IMG/VR virus record: IMGVR_UViG_3300009164_000217
Span: 1 to 32,060 of that record
DNA from: a virus
Length of the DNA stretch: 32,060 bases
Direction: 5' to 3' (one strand)
Shown: piece by piece, positions 18,101-27,392 of the stretch
Layout of the letters: every line of letters begins with the position of its first letter
How positions within the stretch are numbered: position 1 is the first letter of the stretch
Notes under the pieces: generated by a model
Database searches by the model: none
What the model was told of the DNA's origin: nothing
The model's input: only the letters and a program-made list of their open reading frames with translations
Position numbers and translations under genes: made by a program

Positions 18101-21100
18101 AGTAATTGCGTTTATAGTTCCACCAGCAGAAACAGATGCTGTTGCAGATGCACCTAGGAGTGGTTGGTATCCATAACCAGTTGTGATTGCAACATTAACA
18201 ATTTTTCCGGCATTTGGAATTCCAGATAAGAATTTAATTGTGTTAGTTCCGGTAGTATCAATTGAATAATCTACTCCTGGAACTTGGAACACATTGTTTA
18301 TAAGAATAATTGGATTATTATTGATATCAGTGCTATTATTTGTATTTGTATAAAGACCCACAACAGAATTTCCATTAGATTTTAATCCAAATTGAGTTGC
18401 AGCAATTCCAGTGAAATCTGTTGAGATATCATCTAAAATTAAATTTACATCATTTGGTTGTGATGAATCATATGCTCTTGAGAATACTCTTCCATTAAAT
18501 GATGAAGAAGATGCAAATTGTGGATCAGTTGATGCTATTGCTGGTCCATATGGTGGGGTAGAGAAATAGATCGAATCTCTCACAATATTAAAATCTCCAG
18601 TATATACTGTAACTGCCGCACCTATAGTATGTGCAGATGCAACTGAACCCATAAATGAACGACTAACACTAATACTATTCGTGGATCCAATTCCGATAGA
18701 ATTAATTTTTAGGTATTCATTATCAATTTTTAATATGTCACTTGCTGTTATTGAATTGATTCCAGAAGAAACATATATTGATGTAGAACCAATTCCAATA
18801 GATGAAGAAAGACCTATTGTAATATTTTTTCTATGAATTGCACTTTGGATGATATTATCTATAGAAACAATTACATTTTGATTTGATTCTTGTAGACTGA
18901 ATGATTGTGTTCCAGATCCAAGCGAAATTAAATTAAATGGAGATGAAATTGTTGTAGATAAACCAGAAAGTTGAAAACTATTTACGTCTATCCTACGAAC
19001 AAAAAGATTTGTTGGTAATTTTTTTGTTCCCAATATTGTTGGGGATAAGTAAAGATTATCTGCTGGAGTAGATCCACCAATATTTCCACCAGAAATGATA
19101 ATTTGATCTGTAGAAGCATATCCAGTACCACCTTCAATTACAGTTACTAAACTAATATCTTTGTTTGAATCCCTATAAACATTAAATAGTGCTCCAGTTC
19201 CAATTCCAGAAGAAGATGAAGCAACACTTACATAAGAAGCATTGGCAGTTCCAGTTCTAGTTGAAGAAACTTTAGATACTGTGAAATATAAGTTATTAGT
19301 AGGAGTAGATCCGCCAATATATGTGCCTGCAATAGAAATTTGCTGTCCAACAGAATATCCTCTTCCACCATCAACTAACTGAATTGATGTTCCAATGGGA
19401 ATTCCAGTTCCAGCATTATAATTAATTAATACTTGGAATAATGCTCCAGTTCCAATTCCAGTATTTACTGTTGATGGAATAGGAGCACCAAAACCAAAAT
19501 ATTGAATAGATGGACCAGCAGGTACTAATGTTGTACTAATTCCAGTAACAATTCCACTATATGGAACATATTTGTTATACCCATTTTCGAATATTGCACT
19601 TCCAATTCCTGCACCAACTGCCATTATTACATCCAATTGTCCTTGGGCATATGATGTTGTAGCAATTCCAATCGTACTTCCAACTCCAGAATTATAAACA
19701 ATTTGTTGACCAGATTGGAATCCATGATTTGGAATGATGAATTTGTCATTTGTTAAATCCACAACTGTAGTTGCAGAACCAACAAATTCTCTATAAAATA
19801 GTGGATAACCAGAAGATGCAAGTTTGAATGATGAAAGACCTACAATTGAACCTCCAATTGTACTTGTAATTCCAGTAAATTGAGAACTGATATCATCAAT
19901 TTGTAATACTTTATTAGTTTTATTTAAAATATATGTTTTTAGTGCAATTCCTTGTGGGAAATATACTCTTTCCACTGAACCATCATCCAATACATCATCT
20001 TCATAAACCATTGAAAAATTATTTTTTGTATAAAGAGAACTTGTACTATCAATTTCTACAAGTAATGATGGTTCTGATGATGAAATATTTACTTTCATAT
20101 TGGTAGATTTTGCAATACCAAGATTTACAGATTCGGTAGTAGCTACCCCAATTATATTTAAATCTGAAAACTCTTTAAATCCAGAAGGATGAATGATAGA
20201 CTTAACAGATTCTTTCCAAGTTGAATATGGAACTTCTCCTTTAATTGAATATGAAAACTTCTGATAATAATTATTATCGGATATTCTTTGCTGATAATCA
20301 TTTAAATATCCAACATTATCATTAAGATTGTGGATCTTATCTCTTGTGACTCCAATTGAAGCAGGAAGGTTAAACTGACTTACAAATTTCACAACTCCAT
20401 TTAATTTTGAAATTTCACCATAAAGTTTATCGCCAGTATTTAATGTTCCTTTCACATCTATCATTCTCAATTGATTAATATCATTATCCCAACCATTTTC
20501 CATTACTTTAGCTGAAAAATTAGTAGATGAAACTTTTTCCCCAGAAAAATATTCGGCATCATCAATTAATTTCATTTCAAATTCTGGCATATCTTTTCTG
20601 TTTACAACATAACCAAGAGTCAAATCTTGGTTATATGTACCAAACTTTCCAGTCTGCAAACCAACCATACTATAATTTAAAGTTTTATTTGTAGTATTGA
20701 TTCCAGTTACCGTGAAAAAATTATAACCATAATTTCTTGAGTTGTAATTTGCAGAACTTGCAGTTCCGACAGATAATCTACATTTTTCTATGAATATTTG
20801 ATCCCCCACTTTAAATGGGAAAATAGAAATAGATGAACCATATCCAGTTGAAATGTATGGAAATTGTGTTGGATCATCAACTAATTCGATTGTACCAAGA
20901 CCAGTTAATTCATTTGCGTATATATTATCAATTTCATATCCATTTGAATTATTATAAGGCACAATTCTAAGGGGATCTTTTAAATTGGATGAATTCGTAT
21001 ATATTGATACATTATTCACAGATCCACCTTGAATTCCTGCTATTAATTTTATTTCATCACTTCCAATTACTTTTAATCTTGGTGGAGTATTATATTTTTT

Positions 21101-24100
21101 TCCACCCGTCAAAATGCCAACCGAATCTACTCTGGATATTTCTTTAATAATACAAACAGCAGGAACACTCAATTGAGGGAGCATTGTTGGATCCGTTGGG
21201 TAATCAAATCCGTCTTTAACTCTATCAAATGATAATACTTTTCCTATTTCTTTTGAAATAGGATATAAAATAGCACCACTTCCAGAAGTACTTCCAATAG
21301 AACTTATTGATGGTAAAACACCATATGATTTTCCGTATGAATTTATTCTTATTTGTGATATTGGTCCAGATGTATTTTTAGAATTGGTATCATAAAACAC
21401 AGAAGAAATTCCCAATACTTGTGTGTATGCTGTATATTCTGGTTTTTGGTCTAAATTGAATTTAAACGCAGATACTCCAATTCCAATGATAGATTGTTCG
21501 GAAGAAAGAATACTAGAACGAATATCAATTTTATTATGTCCAATAACTTCATCATCGGAAGATAATTGAAGTTTTTCTAAATCGGTCAACGATGTTGAAA
21601 CAAAATTATAATATAAAACTGGTGGAATATTTCTATTATTAGTTTCTATAATTACAGAACTATCCGATCTTGTAATTGCAAGATTATTAATTTCTTTTTT
21701 GTCAATTTCAAATTTCTTTGTATATGTGGGATCTATATAAAATTCTAATCTAGTATTTTCTAATGATGAATCGGAAATATCAAATATTATTTGATTTCCT
21801 TTTGAAAATAATAATGGTGGATTTATAAGTGCAATATTGTGATTACCAACTCCAGAATTTGTAAATGACAATGCAACACCAACTTTTACATCATATGCAT
21901 ATTGGCAAAGTTGTATTTTATCTGGATTTTGTTTTAGGACATAATATATCGAATTATCTATTAATCCACCAATAGGTGAAGTGCCAGAATAATAAATTAT
22001 TTTATCGCCACTTTTAAGATTATTTGTTCCTAAATTGATTGTAGAAGTATTGCCAAAAGATACTGAACTTGCAGAAAAACCTATTAAATTTGTTGTAATT
22101 TTTCTATTTTTTGTATCAAATCTAAATGATATATTTTCTGATCTTGAAGGTATAATTGTAAATTTAATTTTATCCCCATCAAGAAGATTATGATTTTGCG
22201 AAGTTGTTACAATTCCCGAATAACTTTCAACCCTTGCAGTTACAGTTTGATATGTAGATCTTATTGAATGCGAATATCCGACAGCTGAATTATATGCAAA
22301 TAGTAATGAATTTAAAGTTGTTCCAATTCCAACCGAAGATGTAAATCCAATTGTTGAAATTCCAAGATAATCATTTCCATAATTTACAGCATAGATTGTT
22401 TGATTTTGTACTAAACTGAATACATTGGATGGAGAATCATAAACGCTCAATCCGATACCAGCAGAATAATTATAAATTAATTGCTGACCAGTATAAAACT
22501 TATGATTTGGAATATAGATTGATTTTGTTGGAACAAATCTATTAACTATAGTACTAGTGCCGATACCAACAACAGCATAATTAGTTCCCGATAATCCAAA
22601 TCCAATAGTATTGGTTGGATCAAAATAAATCATTTTATTTTCAGGAAGTGCTGTTGGAATTGGGTCTGTTTCTGCAAACTGAAATTTATTTGATAGTAAT
22701 ATAACATTTTCAATTCCTGCGGTATGAATTCCACCAGAAGCAGACCTATTCACTAATAGTTGTGAAGTTTCTGGAACTATTCCGGTGATAGTCATTGTTT
22801 CGGTTCCAATTCCAATGGAATCGTTAATTTCAAATCCAAACGTATCAGTTACTTTTATATTAGTAGAAAGACCAGTAGTGGAAGAATTTTGAAGACTAGT
22901 TGTTAATCCAGTTGTTTTTTGAGTTACAAATATAGTTTTTGTGCCTTCTAATTGTGATAAAGAAACTGTTGATACGCCAGAAATGACAACTTTATCACCA
23001 TTCAATAATGAATGAGGATAAGAAGTAATACCAATAATAATATTCCCTCTTGAACCAAAAATAACATCAGAAAATGTAGTCACACCAACTACCATATTTG
23101 ATATTGGTTTTCCTTTTAATCTACTAATTTCAGCACTAATTCCTGTTCCTTCTTGTGCTTTATTAAAATTAATCAGATCGCCCACATTATATCCATCACC
23201 AGAAGAATCTATAAAAATTGAAGATATTCCAGATTTTTTAATTTGATTTACATAGAATTCTTGCTTTAAAGATGGGGAAGTTTTTTCTAAAATTTCATAT
23301 CCAGAATTTGTTGAATCTAGAAAATAATTTCCAATATTTCTTGTCAAATTATATTTTGAAATATTTACATCTTGAGTGAAACTTGGATCAAAATTTTCAA
23401 AAATGGGAGTGTCTTTGAAATAATCAGAAACAATATATGGATATTTTGGATATAATTGCCCACTAATCAAATCATATGTTGCAAAATAAGCATATGTTCC
23501 ATATGGATATTCTGGTGTTATGCAAAATCTTCCATTATATTCATCTAAATCTTCAGATGCATTATATTGATAATCTTGCACAAAAAATCCATTCACAAAA
23601 GAAGATGGTCTAAGTAAAGATGAAGATATTGATTTTTTATTATAACTTGTGGAAATAATCTTTACAGTTTTATCTGTAAGACTTGTATAACCATAGGGTC
23701 CATATATTGGATTTCCGTCATATGCCCATCCAATAATTGGCGAATGTTTAAAATCGTTTAATATTTCCTGATTATTGTCTTGAATATTATCATTGATATT
23801 TTTTCTTAATTGTCTCGGTAGATAAAAATTAATTACTCCCAATTCAAGATTTTGATCTATGTTAGGATAAGTTATAGTTTCATCGTCTCCTGAATAATAT
23901 GAAATTAAATTTTTATTTCTTTCAATTTGATTAATTTTCCATTCAAAAACATTTGCAATAAATTGTAAATCTTTTCCTCTTCTTATTGCATTTAAAGTAG
24001 TATTTGAAGATGAATATCCAACTCCACTATCAACAACAATAAATGAGGTTATACTTCCATTTGTAATGATTGGTTTTAGATCTGCATATTTACCATCACC

Positions 24101-27100
24101 ATAAATTTCTATTTTAGTTCCATTGTCATACCCAAAACCACCATAGATGATTTGAACATCAGTAATAGCACCATTTATTATTACTGGTTTTAATAACGCA
24201 GAAGAAATTGAAGATAGTCCAACATAAGGTCTTCTATGATAATTAAGAATATCAGAGCATCCATAAGAAACTCCACCATCTTCAATATAAACATTTTCAG
24301 CAGATCCAAGAACTACTGGAGTCAAAATAGGTGTAACAATAGAACTAGATCCTATAGCAGATGTCGTTTCAATTTGAATTTGAATTGGAGGATATGCAAA
24401 AGTATGAGTTCCAATTCCCAATGATTCTAAATTGATGTATTTTTTGTTAATATAATTGGAATTTGATGATGTTGTTCCAATTCCAACATCAGACAGTTTA
24501 AATTTATTTTCGTCAATAGTCGTAACGCAATATTGAATATTAGTTGAAAGACCAGAAATTGAAGTATTTGTATTTGAATATAAAACTAAATCTCCATCTT
24601 TAAAACCGTGCTGTTTAGCGTAAATATAATTATCAAAAGTACTAATTCCAGAAGTTTGATAATCCAATGACGGATATAAATTTGATGATACATTTACAAA
24701 TCTATTAGAGTAATTAGATCCTTCATTTTTAACATATACTTTTGTAATTGTATTTTTACTCTTTAGTGTTCTGAATTCATGAAAACCAGAACTAATTCCA
24801 GTAATATTTACAGTATTGATACCTGATAAAACATCAACTCTATTTTTATGAAGTTTAATTGTTTTTAAATTTATTACATTTACGAAATAATTTGCATTAT
24901 CAATCAAACCAGGAACATTGGAGTTTCCATTTGTATAATAAGTTACTTCTTCATAGTTATCAAAGTTATGATTATCAATAAAAGTTATAGTTTCAAGAGA
25001 TGTATTAATAGCCGTCAAATCTGCTCTGAATTTTGCAATAATTCTTGATTTGACTAAATTTGATTCTAGTATTGCTCCATTCCCATTGCCACCAGTTAAA
25101 GTAATTTTTGGTTTTCTGTCATATCCAATACCAGGAGAATTTATTTTTACTTCTTTCAATGACCCAGAAAGGATCAATCTTGCTTTGCCACCATTTCCAT
25201 TAGTATCTTTAATCACTATTTCTGGTGAATTTATTACGTCATAATTTGATCCTTTATTTGTAATTAAAATAGAATCTAATTTTCCATAATAAATGTTTTC
25301 ATCAAATAATGTTGGAGAGTATAAATCCACTCCATTAATCAGTAATCCAATTCTTCTATTAAATGTAGTTCTATCTTCCTTTTTGTCAAAATAATTAATA
25401 TTTTCTTGAAGATTGAATTTTCTTAAGAATTTTTGATCCTTAATGGTTTTATTTTCATATCCAAATTTGTAAATATAATCAGAAGTTATTCCAGAATTTA
25501 AAGAAATGTATTTATTTACAAATAAATCGGTGTTGCTATATGATAATGATATAGAATTTTCATCTATTTTTTTTACAAAATAATATCCGGTTGTAATTCC
25601 AGAAGAAGAAGATGAATTATAATAAATTTTATCTCCGGTTAATAAATTGTGATTTGACGCATATAGAATTGATGTTTGTCCAGTTCCTACTGTAGAAACT
25701 ATAATTTTTGTATCTGTGGAGGTAAATTTATAGTTTGGAAATCCAGAAGAGGCAACATAAGAATATTTTTCGTCCTTATCAATATAAGTATTTTGAATTA
25801 ATCCATTTATGGATGATGCAGAACCAAAATAATCAGAGTTTGCTTTTGAAACTTGTTTTTTAATTCTAATTACATTTGAAGTATTTACAGAAATATCTGA
25901 ATCTACAATAATTTGATTATCGGATTCAATTTCTGTTACAGTAGCTGATATATCTGTACTATCTGTAATGTAAATTTTATCATTTTTGTAAAATTTAATA
26001 TTATCTTCCAATACTACACGATAAGTATTTGAACTTACAGTTGAAATGCCAACTATGTTGTGATAAGTTGGAATATTGTAAATCCATTTATTAAAATTGA
26101 CATTATCAAATAAATTAGCACCAAAAGAACTAAGAGAAATTTTATCCCCCTTTTTCAGTCCTGATGAATTTTCAAAATCAATATTATCAATAACATTAAT
26201 AACTCTAAATTCAACTAAAGATGATGATTCGGTATCAATATATGAATAAGCTAATTTATCTTCATATATTAAATTTCCAAAATTTAAATCTGTTGATAGT
26301 CCACTAATATTCAATAATTGATTATTGGTTTTGTCTGTATATCTTAGATTCAATGTTGTCAAATCTGTTGTTCTTGCAATCAAAGCACCAGAATGTGCAA
26401 ATCCAATAGTGGAATCAACTGTAATTGAAGATGCAGATGATTGGGTTGGTTCTATTACTTTTGTTGTTCCTGTGGTTTCAAAATTACCAGTAAATGATGT
26501 GGAATCTAAAGATATTTCATATAAATCTTTATTTTCTATTGGTCTATATTCTACGTTATAGATTGATGCAGAAACTGTACCAATTCCACTTACATATTGA
26601 TTTAATGTAGATCCCTTAAGAAGAATTGGATCACCACCAGAAACTTTTTCAACTAAAATATTTTTAGTTGTAAGATAATTATTGTCAGATGGCCTCAACA
26701 TATAATTTTGAGGCTTTAATACATCTACTTCTTTTCCATATAAAGCAGAAAAAAGAAGTTTAAATGATTGATCTGTTCCTTTTGCTTTATAAAAGTCTTT
26801 TGCTCTTGATAAAATATTAGTTAAAGAGATTCCAGTTGTAAAATTTCTTTCTTCAAATCCAGGTAAAAATTGATATTTGAATTTTTTGAAAAATTCAAAG
26901 AAGAAAATATAACTTAAATTATTTAAAGTAGATCCTTGGGTGTGATCAGATGCTTCAGTTACTGAAAAATTTAAAAATTCTGGATTATTATCTTTTTCTA
27001 AACTATCAATACCACTAAAACCACGAATACATCCTAAAAATGAATTGGAAGTTTTTGAAGTGTATGTAATAATTTCATCATCAATTTTAATAAGACCATA

Positions 27101-27391
27101 AGTATCCGGATAACCAATTGTGTGCGATACGGAAATTACATCATCAAATGATAAAATATTGGAAAGTAAAACAGATGGAAGTTGAATATCAATAAGTGTT
27201 TCTTGATTGAAATTTTCTATACTCTTATATTTTTGTAAATTTGTTGATAAATCTACAACACCAGTTTGGTGTTCTTGTGAAATATAATACTGAGTTAAAA
27301 ATTCTTGAAAAAGAGGAGATTCTTCATTCAAAAACTCAGGAATTTGTGAATCAAGAATGTGATTGATTTTTATTCTTTTAATTTCTGACAT
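15185..27391 (-). CDS. 7: Giant gp7-position baseplate protein (YHYH, GxGY repeats, beta-propeller), 4068 aa
   Basis: It lies between gp6 and gp8, the gp7 slot of T4, and is about four times the size of T4 gp7 (1032). The N-terminus (MSEIKRIKINHILDSQIPEF, LNEESPLFQEFLTQYY, EHQTGVVDL) is that of marine phage proteins annotated gp7 or virion structural protein. Recognisable parts are an RG-type module (about 100-130), GxGY units (about 714-777 and 1034-1130), a YHYH domain (about 1215-1300, with GWAYDGNPIYGPYGY and YNGRFC), further RG modules (1520-1564, 2882-2932), more GxGY units (2670-2765, 3097-3210), a VYLNDILQEPNYSYTF unit (about 3290), a seven-repeat propeller (about 3515-3825), and a conserved C-terminus with YGNYSWGKIYDYQNRALGSP. 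GIGT/GIGS peptides recur throughout. The ATG follows the gp6 stop by one base. No signal peptide or membrane segment is seen. The gp7 label rests on synteny. Confidence 0.88.
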   Translation of the reverse strand: MSEIKRIKINHILDSQIPEFLNEESPLFQEFLTQYYISQEHQTGVVDLSTNLQKYKSIENFNQETLIDIQLPSVLLSNILSFDDVISVSHTIGYPDTYGLIKIDDEIITYTSKTSNSFLGCIRGFSGIDSLEKDNNPEFLNFSVTEASDHTQGSTLNNLSYIFFFEFFKKFKYQFLPGFEERNFTTGISLTNILSRAKDFYKAKGTDQSFKLLFSALYGKEVDVLKPQNYMLRPSDNNYLTTKNILVEKVSGGDPILLKGSTLNQYVSGIGTVSASIYNVEYRPIENKDLYEISLDSTSFTGNFETTGTTKVIEPTQSSASSITVDSTIGFAHSGALIARTTDLTTLNLRYTDKTNNQLLNISGLSTDLNFGNLIYEDKLAYSYIDTESSSLVEFRVINVIDNIDFENSSGLKKGDKISLSSFGANLFDNVNFNKWIYNIPTYHNIVGISTVSSNTYRVVLEDNIKFYKNDKIYITDSTDISATVTEIESDNQIIVDSDISVNTSNVIRIKKQVSKANSDYFGSASSINGLIQNTYIDKDEKYSYVASSGFPNYKFTSTDTKIIVSTVGTGQTSILYASNHNLLTGDKIYYNSSSSSGITTGYYFVKKIDENSISLSYSNTDLFVNKYISLNSGITSDYIYKFGYENKTIKDQKFLRKFNLQENINYFDKKEDRTTFNRRIGLLINGVDLYSPTLFDENIYYGKLDSILITNKGSNYDVINSPEIVIKDTNGNGGKARLILSGSLKEVKINSPGIGYDRKPKITLTGGNGNGAILESNLVKSRIIAKFRADLTAINTSLETITFIDNHNFDNYEEVTYYTNGNSNVPGLIDNANYFVNVINLKTIKLHKNRVDVLSGINTVNITGISSGFHEFRTLKSKNTITKVYVKNEGSNYSNRFVNVSSNLYPSLDYQTSGISTFDNYIYAKQHGFKDGDLVLYSNTNTSISGLSTNIQYCVTTIDENKFKLSDVGIGTTSSNSNYINKKYINLESLGIGTHTFAYPPIQIQIETTSAIGSSSIVTPILTPVVLGSAENVYIEDGGVSYGCSDILNYHRRPYVGLSSISSALLKPVIINGAITDVQIIYGGFGYDNGTKIEIYGDGKYADLKPIITNGSITSFIVVDSGVGYSSSNTTLNAIRRGKDLQFIANVFEWKINQIERNKNLISYYSGDDETITYPNIDQNLELGVINFYLPRQLRKNINDNIQDNNQEILNDFKHSPIIGWAYDGNPIYGPYGYTSLTDKTVKIISTSYNKKSISSSLLRPSSFVNGFFVQDYQYNASEDLDEYNGRFCITPEYPYGTYAYFATYDLISGQLYPKYPYIVSDYFKDTPIFENFDPSFTQDVNISKYNLTRNIGNYFLDSTNSGYEILEKTSPSLKQEFYVNQIKKSGISSIFIDSSGDGYNVGDLINFNKAQEGTGISAEISRLKGKPISNMVVGVTTFSDVIFGSRGNIIIGITSYPHSLLNGDKVVISGVSTVSLSQLEGTKTIFVTQKTTGLTTSLQNSSTTGLSTNIKVTDTFGFEINDSIGIGTETMTITGIVPETSQLLVNRSASGGIHTAGIENVILLSNKFQFAETDPIPTALPENKMIYFDPTNTIGFGLSGTNYAVVGIGTSTIVNRFVPTKSIYIPNHKFYTGQQLIYNYSAGIGLSVYDSPSNVFSLVQNQTIYAVNYGNDYLGISTIGFTSSVGIGTTLNSLLFAYNSAVGYSHSIRSTYQTVTARVESYSGIVTTSQNHNLLDGDKIKFTIIPSRSENISFRFDTKNRKITTNLIGFSASSVSFGNTSTINLGTNNLKSGDKIIYYSGTSPIGGLIDNSIYYVLKQNPDKIQLCQYAYDVKVGVALSFTNSGVGNHNIALINPPLLFSKGNQIIFDISDSSLENTRLEFYIDPTYTKKFEIDKKEINNLAITRSDSSVIIETNNRNIPPVLYYNFVSTSLTDLEKLQLSSDDEVIGHNKIDIRSSILSSEQSIIGIGVSAFKFNLDQKPEYTAYTQVLGISSVFYDTNSKNTSGPISQIRINSYGKSYGVLPSISSIGSTSGSGAILYPISKEIGKVLSFDRVKDGFDYPTDPTMLPQLSVPAVCIIKEISRVDSVGILTGGKKYNTPPRLKVIGSDEIKLIAGIQGGSVNNVSIYTNSSNLKDPLRIVPYNNSNGYEIDNIYANELTGLGTIELVDDPTQFPYISTGYGSSISIFPFKVGDQIFIEKCRLSVGTASSANYNSRNYGYNFFTVTGINTTNKTLNYSMVGLQTGKFGTYNQDLTLGYVVNRKDMPEFEMKLIDDAEYFSGEKVSSTNFSAKVMENGWDNDINQLRMIDVKGTLNTGDKLYGEISKLNGVVKFVSQFNLPASIGVTRDKIHNLNDNVGYLNDYQQRISDNNYYQKFSYSIKGEVPYSTWKESVKSIIHPSGFKEFSDLNIIGVATTESVNLGIAKSTNMKVNISSSEPSLLVEIDSTSSLYTKNNFSMVYEDDVLDDGSVERVYFPQGIALKTYILNKTNKVLQIDDISSQFTGITSTIGGSIVGLSSFKLASSGYPLFYREFVGSATTVVDLTNDKFIIPNHGFQSGQQIVYNSGVGSTIGIATTSYAQGQLDVIMAVGAGIGSAIFENGYNKYVPYSGIVTGISTTLVPAGPSIQYFGFGAPIPSTVNTGIGTGALFQVLINYNAGTGIPIGTSIQLVDGGRGYSVGQQISIAGTYIGGSTPTNNLYFTVSKVSSTRTGTANASYVSVASSSSGIGTGALFNVYRDSNKDISLVTVIEGGTGYASTDQIIISGGNIGGSTPADNLYLSPTILGTKKLPTNLFVRRIDVNSFQLSGLSTTISSPFNLISLGSGTQSFSLQESNQNVIVSIDNIIQSAIHRKNITIGLSSSIGIGSTSIYVSSGINSITASDILKIDNEYLKINSIGIGSTNSISVSRSFMGSVASAHTIGAAVTVYTGDFNIVRDSIYFSTPPYGPAIASTDPQFASSSSFNGRVFSRAYDSSQPNDVNLILDDISTDFTGIAATQFGLKSNGNSVVGLYTNTNNSTDINNNPIILINNVFQVPGVDYSIDTTGTNTIKFLSGIPNAGKIVNVAITTGYGYQPLLGASATASVSAGGTINAITINGAGSGYRTSPSISIASTVGSGVSITSTIGAGGTISNINIINGGIGYTSTSPIYVNIDLPLAYSNLGIAYTNGSSGSGINAKVSVQVGSGSSIIQFNLDNPGTAYKVGDILKVVGLTTNPNAGVSFKEFKITVTEVLNDKFSGFYPGQFIFFDDFSQYFNDSRKKFTLTQTKLDGTIEIVDLKKMPGSDLNLQNNLFVYLNDILQEPNYSYTFTGTRIVFNEAPKINSKCSVLFYRGSSLDVETITPPKTIKEGDTITIGENIYDNLDREQFERVVKQIVSSDQLDTYNYDSIGINTDPNNLRPLKWSKQTQDRIIKGSLVSKARPSLISTIRPTTRIINQVNSTDSSIYVNNAYPLFTDVDNLSEEDRSILIIENKDTSSSISTAVVSVSSTISSIDVTDGGIGYAATTSPKVSISTVSVQSKDPILNWTITSGLSTTASFLSVVVSNPIVAVGSFGVVAITTDAKTLQSLTNIGYAKTITFNSIGIGSTNKYIAVGQGGKIVSAIGFGTTISSWTEINKYEETSVFGIVTRSASTYISSLSDIKYSQTLDKWFSVGYSGAIFSAIGVGSTSFVKIPSNTSENLNSIAFGNIIVAVGNNGAIITSGIGTFWSSNNVTSQNLNKIIWTGTRFVVVGNNNTILISYDGNSWNAITPNIAGSFTNIHYNSSYDLYTLLDSSGILYYSKDLQNWIQRSSNQSKILKSIDYSSNLDRYISVGIGATMVYCDSVYNFATATSNTTSGIITSITIINPGFGYNPNNVPKVLIEPEKTKIEEIVSIKARGDFGIIVGIDTSVGTGSTIPKIKFNLKSENYDNSTLGIGYSSLNAYGVTISGISIGDYFVIYNSNVQCGHALTGITTSSTPWVVVGTANTFIDGVYRAENVESSGVGIVTVTCSFNPGPGLTNSINFVTNTQSITNGFYGNYSWGKIYDYQNRALGSPKQFTLNSNNGLIGLSTSPEVTRTRGLFKSK
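15917..16850 (-). other. Predicted seven-bladed beta-propeller in the gp7-position giant
   Basis: Residues about 3515-3825 hold seven similar units of roughly 35-45 residues. Each has a strand such as NLNSIAFG or LSDIKYSQ, a central VAVG / SVGYSG / VVVGNN strand, a GxI[IFL]xS strand, and often a W near the end (SSWTEI, FWSSNN, SWNAITP, NWIQRS). The pattern matches sialidase/BNR or Ycf48-like propeller repeats, usually ligand-binding or scaffold folds. Confidence 0.7.
23492..23749 (-). other. YHYH domain in the gp7-position giant
   Basis: Residues about 1215-1300 contain SPIIGWAYDGNPIYGPYGY, then DLDEYNGRFCITPEYPYGTY and YFATYD. This is the signature of the YHYH family, known from marine bacteria and cyanophage structural proteins. 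Its function is not established. Confidence 0.8.
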
Positions 27392-27392
27392 T

